From positions 248,001 to 312,000 of the forward strand of contig NZ_KK211101.1 of the NCBI RefSeq assembly GCF_000620305.1: 64,000 nucleotides of DNA. The letters are read 5' to 3'. Below are positions 45,256-53,226 of this stretch, piece by piece; positions within the stretch are counted from its first letter, which is position 1, and each line of letters begins with the position of its first letter. A program made the translations under genes and the position numbers. This stretch comes from Desulfitibacter alkalitolerans DSM 16504 (GTDB taxonomy: Bacteria > Bacillota > DSM-16504 > Desulfitibacterales > Desulfitibacteraceae). A model generated the notes under the pieces. It did no database searches. It saw only the letters and a list, made by a program, of their open reading frames with translations, and was not told the DNA's origin.

Positions 45256-46689
45256 ATGAGTTTAAATGAACTATGTAAGAATTTAACAAATTTATCTAAA
45301 GATGATATTGCTATTCTGGAACATTATGATTCAATTATTCAGTCTATTGCTGATTTAAATGTATCAAATATATTTGTTGATTGTCTTCTAAAAAACAAAA
45401 CAGATTTTGCTGTAGTGGTAAGTGAGGCTAAACCGAGAGATGTAAGCTCTTATAACTATGTTAATTGGGTAGGTAAAATCATTAAACGTAAAGATGAACC
45501 AGGAGTTTTTGAAACCTTAATAAAAGGTAAACCAACATACAATATATTAGGAATAGCAACTTTAAAAGAATTAGGAAATGTAAAAGAAAAAATTCAGATT
45601 TACTCAAGCACTGTCCCCATAAAGAATCCAGAAAATAAAATTATTGGCTGTTTAATAATGGAAAAAAACATGTTTGAAGATGTTGAAAAAAAATATCGCT
45701 TTGATAGTTTTTCAGAAAGTAGTGAGAAATTTTCTGAAATATTGTTTGATGTTACGACAAAAGATGGTGTTTTTACCAATATTATGGATGAAGGATTTAT
45801 TATTTTAAATTATGATGGGGAAATTACTTATTCTAATCCAAAAGCAAATGATTTATTTCTCAAATTGAATAATTATGAAAGTATAAATAATATATCACAA
45901 ACATTATTTTATGAGAAGGTTGATTTTAAGAAGATTGCAAAAGATAGTTATTCTCGTATATATGAGTTTAGATGCAACAATATGGAGTTACAGTTAAAAA
46001 CTATTCCTGTAAGGAATAGTAATAGTTTTAAGGGGGCCATTGGTGTTATAAAGGATATTACAGATATAAAGGAAAAAGAAAAGGAAATAATATTAAAATC
46101 TGCAATGCTGCAAGAAATGCATCATAGAGTAAAAAATAACCTTCAAACCGTGGCGAGTTTGCTTAGATTACAATTAAGAAGGATTGATAGTATTGAAGCA
46201 AAGAAGGTAATAAATGAAAGTATCAATAGAATAATGAGTATTGCGGTAATTCATGAAATTTTATCCCTTAATGTGGACGAAAAGATTAACTTAACCAGTT
46301 TAGTGGAGTCTATTTTAATTGTAAATAATAAAAATTCTTTCTATAGTTCAAACAATATTGAATGGGCCGTTTCGGGTGAAATATTTTTATTAAAGTGCGA
46401 TACAGCTATTACTTTGGCACTTGTAATTAATGAATTAGTACAAAATGCTTTGGAACATGCATTTATAAACAGGGACAAGGGGATGTTAAGTATCCATATC
46501 CTAAGCTCTGAAGAGGGATATTTAAAAATAATTTTTAAAGATAATGGTGTAGGATTTGACGAAAAGAGTTTAGCTCAAAAAGGGTTAGGTCTACAAATTA
46601 TTAAAATGTTAATAAAAGAGAAACTTAGAGGGACTATTGAATTTAAGAACGATAACGGTTCTTGTGTTATGATCTCATTTAAGGAATAG
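45256..46689 (+). CDS. eutW: EutW-like sensor histidine kinase
   Basis: A 477-aa soluble kinase of the HisKA_2 type. The N-terminal ~165 residues form the sensor domain, followed by a PAS-like domain (~175-280: GFIILNYDGEITYSNPKAN). The phospho-accepting His lies in EMHHRVKNNLQTVASLLRL (near 289), and the ATPase domain has the N box (VINELVQNALEHAF) and G box (DNGVGFDEKS, KGLGLQIIKML). No membrane segment is seen. It should sense ethanolamine in the cytoplasm and phosphorylate EutV. It is separated from eutV by the whole AT-rich module. Confidence 0.88.
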   Translation: MSLNELCKNLTNLSKDDIAILEHYDSIIQSIADLNVSNIFVDCLLKNKTDFAVVVSEAKPRDVSSYNYVNWVGKIIKRKDEPGVFETLIKGKPTYNILGIATLKELGNVKEKIQIYSSTVPIKNPENKIIGCLIMEKNMFEDVEKKYRFDSFSESSEKFSEILFDVTTKDGVFTNIMDEGFIILNYDGEITYSNPKANDLFLKLNNYESINNISQTLFYEKVDFKKIAKDSYSRIYEFRCNNMELQLKTIPVRNSNSFKGAIGVIKDITDIKEKEKEIILKSAMLQEMHHRVKNNLQTVASLLRLQLRRIDSIEAKKVINESINRIMSIAVIHEILSLNVDEKINLTSLVESILIVNNKNSFYSSNNIEWAVSGEIFLLKCDTAITLALVINELVQNALEHAFINRDKGMLSIHILSSEEGYLKIIFKDNGVGFDEKSLAQKGLGLQIIKMLIKEKLRGTIEFKNDNGSCVMISFKE

Positions 46690-46736
46690 GTTTTTTATAA
46701 ATTGCTTTAAAAGTTATATAGCAAAAATGAGAATGG

Positions 46737-46946
46737 ATGTCTGCAGACAAAGTAAAATATATTGCTTTTGCTGTATGCTCGGCTTTTCTTTTTGGCGATC
46801 ACTTAGCATTTACAGCCAATTTCCAACCTACCAGGATTGTTCCTGTTATGGCAGGCAAGCTTTTTGCGGGACTTACTGCTGTCGGGTTAACCATTTGGCT
46901 GTCTGTGCCAATGGCTATTAAAATTGAACAAGAAATGCAAGGATAA
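46737..46946 (+). pseudogene. C-terminal remnant of a second eutH
   Basis: About 69 codons match the last part of EutH (ADKVKYIAFAVCSAFLFGDH, then TANFQPTRIVPVMAGK and LTIWLSVPMAIKIEQEM). A stop lies just upstream in frame, and nothing matches the first ~340 residues. The DNA after its stop resembles the DNA after the intact eutH (a shared ATATTTTTGAAGA-like stretch at 46979 and 45018). It marks the seam between the AT-rich and GC-richer eut modules, as if the AT-rich module replaced most of the original gene. Confidence 0.85.
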
Positions 46947-47101
46947 TATTGATTGCTTCCGAACCAAGAGGGGTGTCATATTTTTGAAGAAAAAGTATAT
47001 ATTAATGTGATAGCTAATTTCCAAGATTTTTTTGTATGATTTTTGCTTAGTCCCTTTTATAATTAAGTATAACTAGGGAAGTAAGGTATTAATACTCATT
47101 C

Positions 47102-47117
47102 AAGTCATTATTGACTT
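47102..47117 (+). promoter_or_regulatory. Palindrome upstream of the sigma-54 promoter (possible activator site)
   Basis: AAGTCA-TTAT-TGACTT, centred about 80 bases before the -24 element, a usual place for an enhancer-binding activator site. A similar palindrome, TGACTT-AAAG-AAGTCA, occurs at 47734-47749 before eutS. Confidence 0.4.
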
Positions 47118-47180
47118 AATATGAACTGTAGTTTGAAAAACTAGATATCCCGGGGCTAGGAATGGTAAGTGTTTTAAAAA

Positions 47181-47196
47181 TGGCATGGTTTTTGCA
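47181..47196 (+). promoter_or_regulatory. Sigma-54 (-24/-12) promoter of the GC-richer eut operon
   Basis: TGGCATGGTTTTTGCA matches the TGGCACG-N4-TTGCA consensus with one change, and GG-to-GC spacing is exact. It lies 106 bases before the eutM start and faces the operon. Transcription would need an AAA+ activator, for which no gene is in the window. Confidence 0.7.
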
Positions 47197-47301
47197 ATAT
47201 ATATTTAGGGAAGATTTGAATCGAAACACATGGATGGACCGAGCTCTGAAGTAGAAATTTTCCATATTTGATCCTACAAGCAACTAGAGGAGGATGATGC
47301 G

Positions 47302-47598
47302 ATGACTAATGCATTAGGAATGATTGAGACCAAAGGTCTGGTTGGTTCCATTGAAGCAGCCGATGCCATGGTTAAAGCCGCGAATGTTTATTTAATCGGT
47401 AAAGTACATGTGGGAAGTGGACTTGTCACAGTAATGGTAAGAGGAGATGTTGGTGCTGTTAAAGCTGCCACCGACGCCGGAGCTGCCGCAGCTCAGAGAG
47501 TGGGAGAGTTGATATCTGTACATGTTATTCCTCGGCCTCATGCTGATGTGGAAATGATTCTTCCTGACAATTATAAGAAATTTGTCAAAGCCGAGTAG
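47302..47598 (+). CDS. eutM: EutM hexameric shell protein, copy 2
   Basis: A 98-aa BMC-H tile, the first gene behind the sigma-54 promoter, with AGAGGAGG upstream. Its pore loop reads KVHVGSGLV, where the other two copies have GGGL: one Gly-to-Ser change in the pore that could alter selectivity. The tail is [10 protein letters not shown]. Otherwise it is nearly identical to copies 1 and 3. Confidence 0.95.
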   Translation: MTNALGMIETKGLVGSIEAADAMVKAANVYLIGKVHVGSGLVTVMVRGDVGAVKAATDAGAAAAQRVGELISVHVIPRPHADVEMILPDNYKKFVKAE

Positions 47599-47888
47599 TA
47601 AATAGAAGACGGGGTTTGCAGTCAGGAAGGCAGCAGGCCCCGTAAGAATTTCGAAGAAAAGCGCAGGGCCTCTACTGTGGAATAGCTTCCTCCAAATGAT
47701 GCGGTGCTCCCGGATATGATCTTTATTATTTTATGACTTAAAGAAGTCAAAGATGACTTACTGGTGTAAGGTGCCACTGATCTTGGAGGGGTTGCGATTT
47801 AGGTTTGGGGGCATGTCCTTTGTGGCAAGAAACAAAATGTGCCCTGATGGTTTATGATTTCTAATGGTCATAAGGAGTTGAGTACCTG
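47599..47888 (+). promoter_or_regulatory. 290-base leader between eutM and eutS with ANTAR-like hairpin
   Basis: No gene is seen. At 47744-47759, AAGTC-AAAGAT-GACTT forms a 5-bp stem with a hexaloop having A1 and G4, as in EutV targets. A GGGGCAT/ATGTGCCC-type pairing near 47808-47862 could be a downstream structure, but lacks a T-run. A GTGCCACTG near 47770 recalls part of a cobalamin riboswitch, but the B12 box is missing. Confidence 0.35.
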
Positions 47889-48236
47889 ATGGACGAGAAT
47901 GAAAAAAAACAGCGCATGATTCAAGAATATGTTCCTGGCAAGCAGGTAACCCTTGCCCACGTCATTGCCCATCCGGTGCAGGAGATTTATGAAAAGATGG
48001 GCCTTCCCGAACGGGGGGCAATTGGGATTTTAACTCTTACCCCTGGAGAGACGGCAATAATCGCCGCAGATATTGCTACCAAGGCAGCAGAGGTGGAAAT
48101 CGGTTTTCTGGACCGGTTTACCGGGGCCTTGGTGATTGTGGGGGATGTGGCCAGTGTGGAGACGGCCTTAAAAGAAGTAAACAATTTTTTGGAAAGCCAT
48201 TTGAATTACGCACCGGCGAGGATGACGAAGTCATGA
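47889..48236 (+). CDS. eutS: EutS shell protein
   Basis: A 115-aa circularly permuted BMC-domain protein: [65 protein letters not shown]. In enteric bacteria EutS hexamers are bent and can target cargo and start shell curvature; the bend glycine region GFLDRF is kept. It overlaps eutP by four bases, so the two are co-translated. Confidence 0.93.
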   Translation: MDENEKKQRMIQEYVPGKQVTLAHVIAHPVQEIYEKMGLPERGAIGILTLTPGETAIIAADIATKAAEVEIGFLDRFTGALVIVGDVASVETALKEVNNFLESHLNYAPARMTKS

Positions 48237-48676
48237 AAAAAATTACCCGGGTGATGTTGGTAGGGGCTGTGGGAAGCGGGAAGACCACATTGGCCAGAGT
48301 ACTAAACAAAGAAGAGACGGAGACGGTTACCAAGACCCAGTCCTTGGAGTATTCCGCATGCTCCATTGATACCCCTGGCGAGTTTGTGGAGAATCCTTTC
48401 TACTACCGGGCTTTGTTTGCCACCTCTTTAGAAGCGGATGCGGTGGTTTTCATTCAAGATGCCACCAGGAACAGGTCCATTTTCCCCCCCGGTTTTGCCG
48501 CTGCTTTTTCCAAGCGGACCATCGGGGTAGTGACAAAAATTGATCATCCTCAAGCGGATGGGGAAAGAGCTAAGAGTTTTTTGAAAAGCCTGGGCCTTAA
48601 TGGATCTATTGCTGTGGTATCCGCCTTCACAGGAGAAGGAATCGAAGAAATCAGGAAAATCTTAAATTGGGATTAA
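48233..48676 (+). CDS. eutP: EutP GTPase-like protein / acetate kinase
   Basis: A 147-aa P-loop protein with Walker [18 protein letters not shown] (near 7-23), switch-like [11 protein letters not shown], and base-recognition TKID. EutP of Salmonella was shown to have acetate kinase activity, which would turn acetyl phosphate from PduL into acetate and ATP. The ATG lies inside the eutS stop (ATGA). It precedes eutB copy 3. Confidence 0.9.
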   Translation: MKKITRVMLVGAVGSGKTTLARVLNKEETETVTKTQSLEYSACSIDTPGEFVENPFYYRALFATSLEADAVVFIQDATRNRSIFPPGFAAAFSKRTIGVVTKIDHPQADGERAKSFLKSLGLNGSIAVVSAFTGEGIEEIRKILNWD

Positions 48677-48699
48677 TCTTTCGAGGGGAGGTAATTATT

Positions 48700-50064
48700 T
48701 TGAATTTATCAGCGAAGGTTTATAATAAGTCGTTTACCTTCAAAAGTGTGAAAGAAGTTTTAGCCAAAGCCAATGAAGAGAAGTCAGGTGATATGCTGGC
48801 CGGAATTGGTGCGGAATCTGCGTCGGAACGGGTGGCAGCTAAATTAGTGCTGAGCCGGTTGACTCTGGAAGATATTTATAATAATCCGGTGATTCCCTAT
48901 GAAATTGATGAGGTGACCCGGGTGATCTATGACGGTTTAAATATTGCTATTTACAACAAATTTAAAAACTATACCTTGGGTCAATTGCGGGATTATATTT
49001 TAGACAGTGACACTACTAATGAGGACTTAAAGCAATTAGGTCGCGGTTTAACCAGCGAGATGATTGCGGGGGTCGCGAAAATCATGTCCAATCTGGACCT
49101 GGTCTATGCGGCGAAAAAAATGAGAATTCAAGCCCATTGCAATACTACCATCGGTGTCCCGGGGACCTTAGCTTTCAGAAATCAGCCTAATCATCCCACA
49201 GACAGTGTCCCAGGGATTATGGCATCCATTAAAGAAGGTTTATCCTTTGGTTCCGGTGATGCGGTGATCGGCATCAATCCGGTGGAAGATAATGCGGAAA
49301 CCGTAAAAAGACAATTGGAAGCTGTAAAAGAATTTATGCATAAGTGGGAAATTCCTACCCAGGCATGTGTACTGGCTCATGTGACCACTCAGATGAAAGC
49401 CGTTGAATTGGGCGCGCCGGCCGATCTCATCTTCCAAAGCATTGCCGGGACACAAGCGGCAAATGACGCTTTCGGGGTGACGGCGGAAATTTTAACGGAG
49501 GCTTATGCTTTAGCGGAACGGAAAGGTACCGGTACCGGACCAAACCTTTTGTACTTTGAGACAGGACAAGGCTCCGAAATTTCCCTGGAATGCCACCACG
49601 GGGTGGATGAAATGACCTTGGAAGCACGAACCTACGGGTTTGGACGTAAATTTAAACCCTTCATGGTGAACAACGTATCCGGCTTTATTGGACCGGAAAC
49701 CATTTATGATGGGCGGGAAGTAATCCGGGCCGACATGGAAGACTTATTTATGGGTAAACTCCATGGACTGCCCATGGGTATTGCTCCTTGTTATACCAAT
49801 CATATGAAAGCTGATCAAAATGACCAGGAGATCGGCACCATGTTATGTGCGATGGCGGGGGCCAACTATTTCATGGGAGTTCCGGGCGGAGACGACGTGA
49901 TGCTCAGCTATCAGGATACCAGTTATCATGACGACGCCAGTGTCCGGGAGATTTTGGGACTGAGGCCGCTGCCGGAATTTGAGAAATGGCTGGAGAAAAT
50001 GGGCATTATGGAAGACGGCCGTCTCACCAAGATGGCGGGAGATCCGTCCATCTTTGACAAATAA
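48700..50064 (+). CDS. eutB: Ethanolamine ammonia-lyase large subunit, copy 3
   Basis: A 454-aa EutB starting at TTG 48700, behind GGGGAGG (48684-48690). Active-site segments FRNQPNHPTD, YFETGQGSEIS and GGDDVMLSYQDTSYHD are complete. It pairs with eutC at 50083. It is GC-richer than copies 1 and 2 and belongs to the sigma-54-driven module. The N-terminal LSAKVYNKSFTFKSVKEVLAK is typical of the family. Confidence 0.93.
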   Translation: MNLSAKVYNKSFTFKSVKEVLAKANEEKSGDMLAGIGAESASERVAAKLVLSRLTLEDIYNNPVIPYEIDEVTRVIYDGLNIAIYNKFKNYTLGQLRDYILDSDTTNEDLKQLGRGLTSEMIAGVAKIMSNLDLVYAAKKMRIQAHCNTTIGVPGTLAFRNQPNHPTDSVPGIMASIKEGLSFGSGDAVIGINPVEDNAETVKRQLEAVKEFMHKWEIPTQACVLAHVTTQMKAVELGAPADLIFQSIAGTQAANDAFGVTAEILTEAYALAERKGTGTGPNLLYFETGQGSEISLECHHGVDEMTLEARTYGFGRKFKPFMVNNVSGFIGPETIYDGREVIRADMEDLFMGKLHGLPMGIAPCYTNHMKADQNDQEIGTMLCAMAGANYFMGVPGGDDVMLSYQDTSYHDDASVREILGLRPLPEFEKWLEKMGIMEDGRLTKMAGDPSIFDK

Positions 50065-50082
50065 TTTGGGAGGTGACATGAA

Positions 50083-50988
50083 ATGGGAAGAGATGATCAA
50101 ATGGAGAAATTAATCATCGAAAATGTGATGAAGGAATTGGCCAAAAGAGGACTGTTTGGCAGCGAAGCAGAGAAAGTTTGCCATGAAGCGGTAAAAGCGG
50201 CGGGAGCATCTGGCGCATCAGTATGCTGCCAGGAAGCGCCGATTGAAGTACCGGATATCAGTGGGGTATGGGTACCAAATCCGGTGAACTTAGAGGCCAT
50301 TAAAGCGATGAAAGAAACTACACCGGCGAGAATCGGCTTGTTCCGGGCCGGAGCACGGCCCAAGACCGATGCCATGCTGAAATTTTTGGCAGATCATGCT
50401 CAAGCAATAGACGCTGTATTCCTGGATGTTGCCGACGAGTTTTTAAACAAGATGAATCTTTTTAGTGTTCAGACTGCCGCCGGTGATAAAGATGAATTCC
50501 TGAAGAAGCCTGATTTGGGGAGAAAGCTATCTGACGCAGGCAAGAAAATGGTTGTAGAAAAATGCCAGAAGAACCCTCAGGTTCAGATTCTCGTCGTAGA
50601 CGGGTTAAGTTCGTCAGCGATTGAAGCCAACATTCCGGACGTTCTTCCTGTTTTAACTCAGGGCTTGACCGCAGCCGGCATTAAAGTGGGAACTCCCTTC
50701 TTTATTAAATACGGCCGGGTAGGGATACAGGATGAAGTAGGGATGCTGTTAAATGCGGATGTGGTAATTTCTCTGATTGGGGAGCGGCCAGGATTGGTAA
50801 CTGCAGACAGCATGAGTGCTTATATGATTTACAAACCAAATGAAAACACCGTTGAAGCTGATCGGACGATGATTTCCAATATCCACAAAGGAGGTACTCC
50901 TCCTGCTGAGGCAGGCGCCCTTCTGGTGGATATTATCAAGCAGATCCTGGCTGCCAAATGCAGTGGAATGAAGTTGAACCTTCAGTAA
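50083..50988 (+). CDS. eutC: Ethanolamine ammonia-lyase small subunit, copy 2
   Basis: A 301-aa EutC with all family blocks ([80 protein letters not shown]). The first ~22 residues (MEKLIIENVMKELAKRGLFG) form a likely encapsulation helix followed by an Ala-rich linker. It follows eutB copy 3 by 18 bases. Its partner reactivase EutA is next. Confidence 0.93.
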   Translation: MGRDDQMEKLIIENVMKELAKRGLFGSEAEKVCHEAVKAAGASGASVCCQEAPIEVPDISGVWVPNPVNLEAIKAMKETTPARIGLFRAGARPKTDAMLKFLADHAQAIDAVFLDVADEFLNKMNLFSVQTAAGDKDEFLKKPDLGRKLSDAGKKMVVEKCQKNPQVQILVVDGLSSSAIEANIPDVLPVLTQGLTAAGIKVGTPFFIKYGRVGIQDEVGMLLNADVVISLIGERPGLVTADSMSAYMIYKPNENTVEADRTMISNIHKGGTPPAEAGALLVDIIKQILAAKCSGMKLNLQ

Positions 50989-51021
50989 ACGGTGACGGCC
51001 TTTTTGAAGGTGGTGAGTTAA

Positions 51022-52497
51022 ATTAGCAGTTCCAGTAATCAAAGCATAATCAGTGTGGGAATAGACATCGGGACCACTACCACCCAATTGGTGATCAGCC
51101 GTTTAACCATTAAAAACATTGCTCCCGGCTCGGCAGTGCCGCGCATGGAGATAACGGATAAGGAAGTGCTCCACCGGAGCGATATTCACTTCACGCCATT
51201 AAAAGATCATGATCTCATTGATGCTGTTGCCGTAGCCCGAATTGTGGAAACCGAGTATAAAACAGCCGGCCTGACTCCGGAAGGAATTGATACCGGAGCG
51301 GTCATTATTACCGGAGAAACGGCAAAGAAGGAAAACGCGAAAAATATCCTGGAATCCATGGCCGGTTTAGCCGGCGATTTCGTGGTGGCTACAGCAGGAG
51401 TGAACCTGGAATCAATTTTGGCGGGCAAGGGATCAGGCGCGGCAGGCTATTCCAAGGAAAAACACCGGGTGACGGTAAACGTAGATATTGGAGGAGGAAC
51501 CTCTAATATCGGGGTGTTCCGGGAGGGACGTACCATTGACACAGCCTGTCTCAATATCGGAGGACATCTGATCGAAATTGAGCGGAACAGTGACAAGATC
51601 CTCTATATTGCTGAACCGGCAAGGGCAGTGCTGCGGGAATGCGGGATGCCTCTAGTTGTGGGAGACAGGGTTCATTTGTCTGAGTTAAAAACAATAACCA
51701 GAACTATGGCGAAAAGCGTGATAGAGTCAATTACCAGTCTCGCTTTGGCAGATGTGACCCGGGAATTATTGATGACACCTCCTTTACGGCTGGATTATCC
51801 GGTGGAAAGAGTAATGATTTCCGGCGGGGTAGCCGACTACGTGTATAGTGATTTTAATCCCATGTCGGTAGCTCAGGTTTCTCAATACGGGGATATTGGC
51901 CCCTTGTTAGGTTGGGCTGTCCGGGAAGAACTCTCCTCGGCCGGAATTGATCCGGTTAAGCCGGGAGAAACCATCAGAGCTACCGTAATTGGCGCCGGAA
52001 CCCATTCCGTGAACTTAAGCGGCAGCACCATTACCGTGAGAGAAGAAAGTCTGCCCTTGAAAAATGTGTCGGTTATTTCTCCCTTTCCGGAAGGGATTCC
52101 TGAATCAGCAGAACTCATTGCGGAGTGTGTGCAAAGAGTTGTTGAGCGAGTGGTATCGGACGGTTCTACTCAGTACGTGGCCCTGGCCATGGACGGTCCG
52201 GAAGTGGTCACCTTTACGGCCATCCAAACCTTAGCCGATGGTTTGATTAAAGGAATGGCAGAATATCTTGGGGAAGGTAAACCGTTAATTATTGTGTTAC
52301 AGAAAGACTGTGCCAAGGTTTTGGGGCAAACACTGCAAATCCGTATGGGACAATCCGCGGAGATTGTGTGTATCGACCAGGTGCGGGTAGACGAAGGAGA
52401 TTATATTGATTTAGGAAAGCCCCTCATGGGGGGAAGAGTGGTTCCGGTAGTGGTAAAAACCTTAGTATTCGAAAGTTCAAATAACATCAAGAATTAA
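51022..52497 (+). CDS. eutA: EutA reactivating factor, copy 2 (probable non-AUG start)
   Basis: An ASKHA-fold reactivase of ~491 aa. Segments: VGIDIGTTTTQLVISRL, FVVATAGVNLESILAGKGSGA, VDIGGGTSNIGVF, MISGGVADYVYSDF. The only ribosome site (GGTGGTGAG, 51010-51018) is placed for an ATT at 51022. The first standard start, GTG 51055, lacks a ribosome site and would cut into the first beta strand before GIDIG. A stop sits just upstream of the ATT, so no other start exists. ATT initiation, or a base error here, is the best reading. Confidence 0.88.
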   Translation: MSSSSNQSIISVGIDIGTTTTQLVISRLTIKNIAPGSAVPRMEITDKEVLHRSDIHFTPLKDHDLIDAVAVARIVETEYKTAGLTPEGIDTGAVIITGETAKKENAKNILESMAGLAGDFVVATAGVNLESILAGKGSGAAGYSKEKHRVTVNVDIGGGTSNIGVFREGRTIDTACLNIGGHLIEIERNSDKILYIAEPARAVLRECGMPLVVGDRVHLSELKTITRTMAKSVIESITSLALADVTRELLMTPPLRLDYPVERVMISGGVADYVYSDFNPMSVAQVSQYGDIGPLLGWAVREELSSAGIDPVKPGETIRATVIGAGTHSVNLSGSTITVREESLPLKNVSVISPFPEGIPESAELIAECVQRVVERVVSDGSTQYVALAMDGPEVVTFTAIQTLADGLIKGMAEYLGEGKPLIIVLQKDCAKVLGQTLQIRMGQSAEIVCIDQVRVDEGDYIDLGKPLMGGRVVPVVVKTLVFESSNNIKN

Positions 52498-52523
52498 AGA
52501 TATTCATAAAGGAGGTTAATTTA

Positions 52524-53186
52524 ATGGCGATTTTGGAGCCAGTAAAGGCGAAGGTTCTGTCAGTTAAGTTTATTCCCAATGTTTCAGCAGGCCTGGCAGA
52601 AAGTATGAAACTTAAGCCCAATCAAAACAGCATCGGCTTCTTTTCCTGTGATATTGACGATGTGGCTTATACTGCAATAGACGAGGCCACGAAAAAAGCT
52701 GATGTTGAGGTGGTATATGCCGACTCTTTTTATGCCGGTGCAGCAAATGCTTCCACCCCGTTAGCAGGTGAATTTATCGGTGTTTTGGCCGGCCCGGATC
52801 CGGCGGAAGTTAGAGCAGGAATTGAAGCCGCTGTTCGTTTAGTTCAAGAAGAAGCATTCTTCTATACTGCCAATGAGGAAGGCACCATCAGCTTTTATGC
52901 TTACACCATTTCCCGGACCGGATCTTATCTTTCCAAGATGGCCGGTGTCAATGAGGGAGACCCTATTTGCTATCTGATTGCTCCTCCGGTGGAATCCACA
53001 TTTGGCGTAGATGCTGCTCTGAAAGCGGCGGATGTCAAAATGGGCGCCTGGTTTGGACCGCCGACCAGGACAAACTTTGGGGGTGCACTGCTTTCAGGGT
53101 CCCAAAGTGCCTGTAAAGCTGCTGCCGACGCATTCCGCGATGCAGTACTCAATGTGGCACGTAGTCCTTTGGACTATCTAGGCTAA
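52524..53186 (+). CDS. eutL: EutL trimeric shell protein, copy 2
   Basis: A 220-aa tandem-BMC trimer protein: KVLSVKFIPNVSAGLAESMK, NSIGFFSCDIDDVAYTAIDE, AGPDPAEVRAGIE, SRTGSYLSKMAGVNEGDP, LLSGSQSACKAAADAF. Clear ortholog of EutL and paralog of the copy at 42169. AAAGGAGG ribosome site. It lies between eutA and eutT in the GC-richer operon. Confidence 0.93.
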   Translation: MAILEPVKAKVLSVKFIPNVSAGLAESMKLKPNQNSIGFFSCDIDDVAYTAIDEATKKADVEVVYADSFYAGAANASTPLAGEFIGVLAGPDPAEVRAGIEAAVRLVQEEAFFYTANEEGTISFYAYTISRTGSYLSKMAGVNEGDPICYLIAPPVESTFGVDAALKAADVKMGAWFGPPTRTNFGGALLSGSQSACKAAADAFRDAVLNVARSPLDYLG

Positions 53187-53226
53187 TGAAAAGTCCCGCG
53201 AGGGTAGACCGAGGAGGTCGAGAAAG

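Noticed and set aside
46503-46514. IS-end-like AGCTCTGAAGAG inside eutW
   Set aside because: It is part of intact kinase coding sequence (LSSEEGY) with no flanking IS DNA; chance match.
46727-46921. 64-aa overlapping frame starting MRMDVCRQSK
   Set aside because: It is out of frame with the eutH remnant that occupies the same bases; not a gene.
47640-47790. Cobalamin riboswitch before eutS
   Set aside because: GTGCCACTG near 47770 and AGTCAGGAAGGCAGC near 47630 recall riboswitch parts, but they are in the wrong order and the B12 box (CAGGAGACCTGCC-like) is absent.
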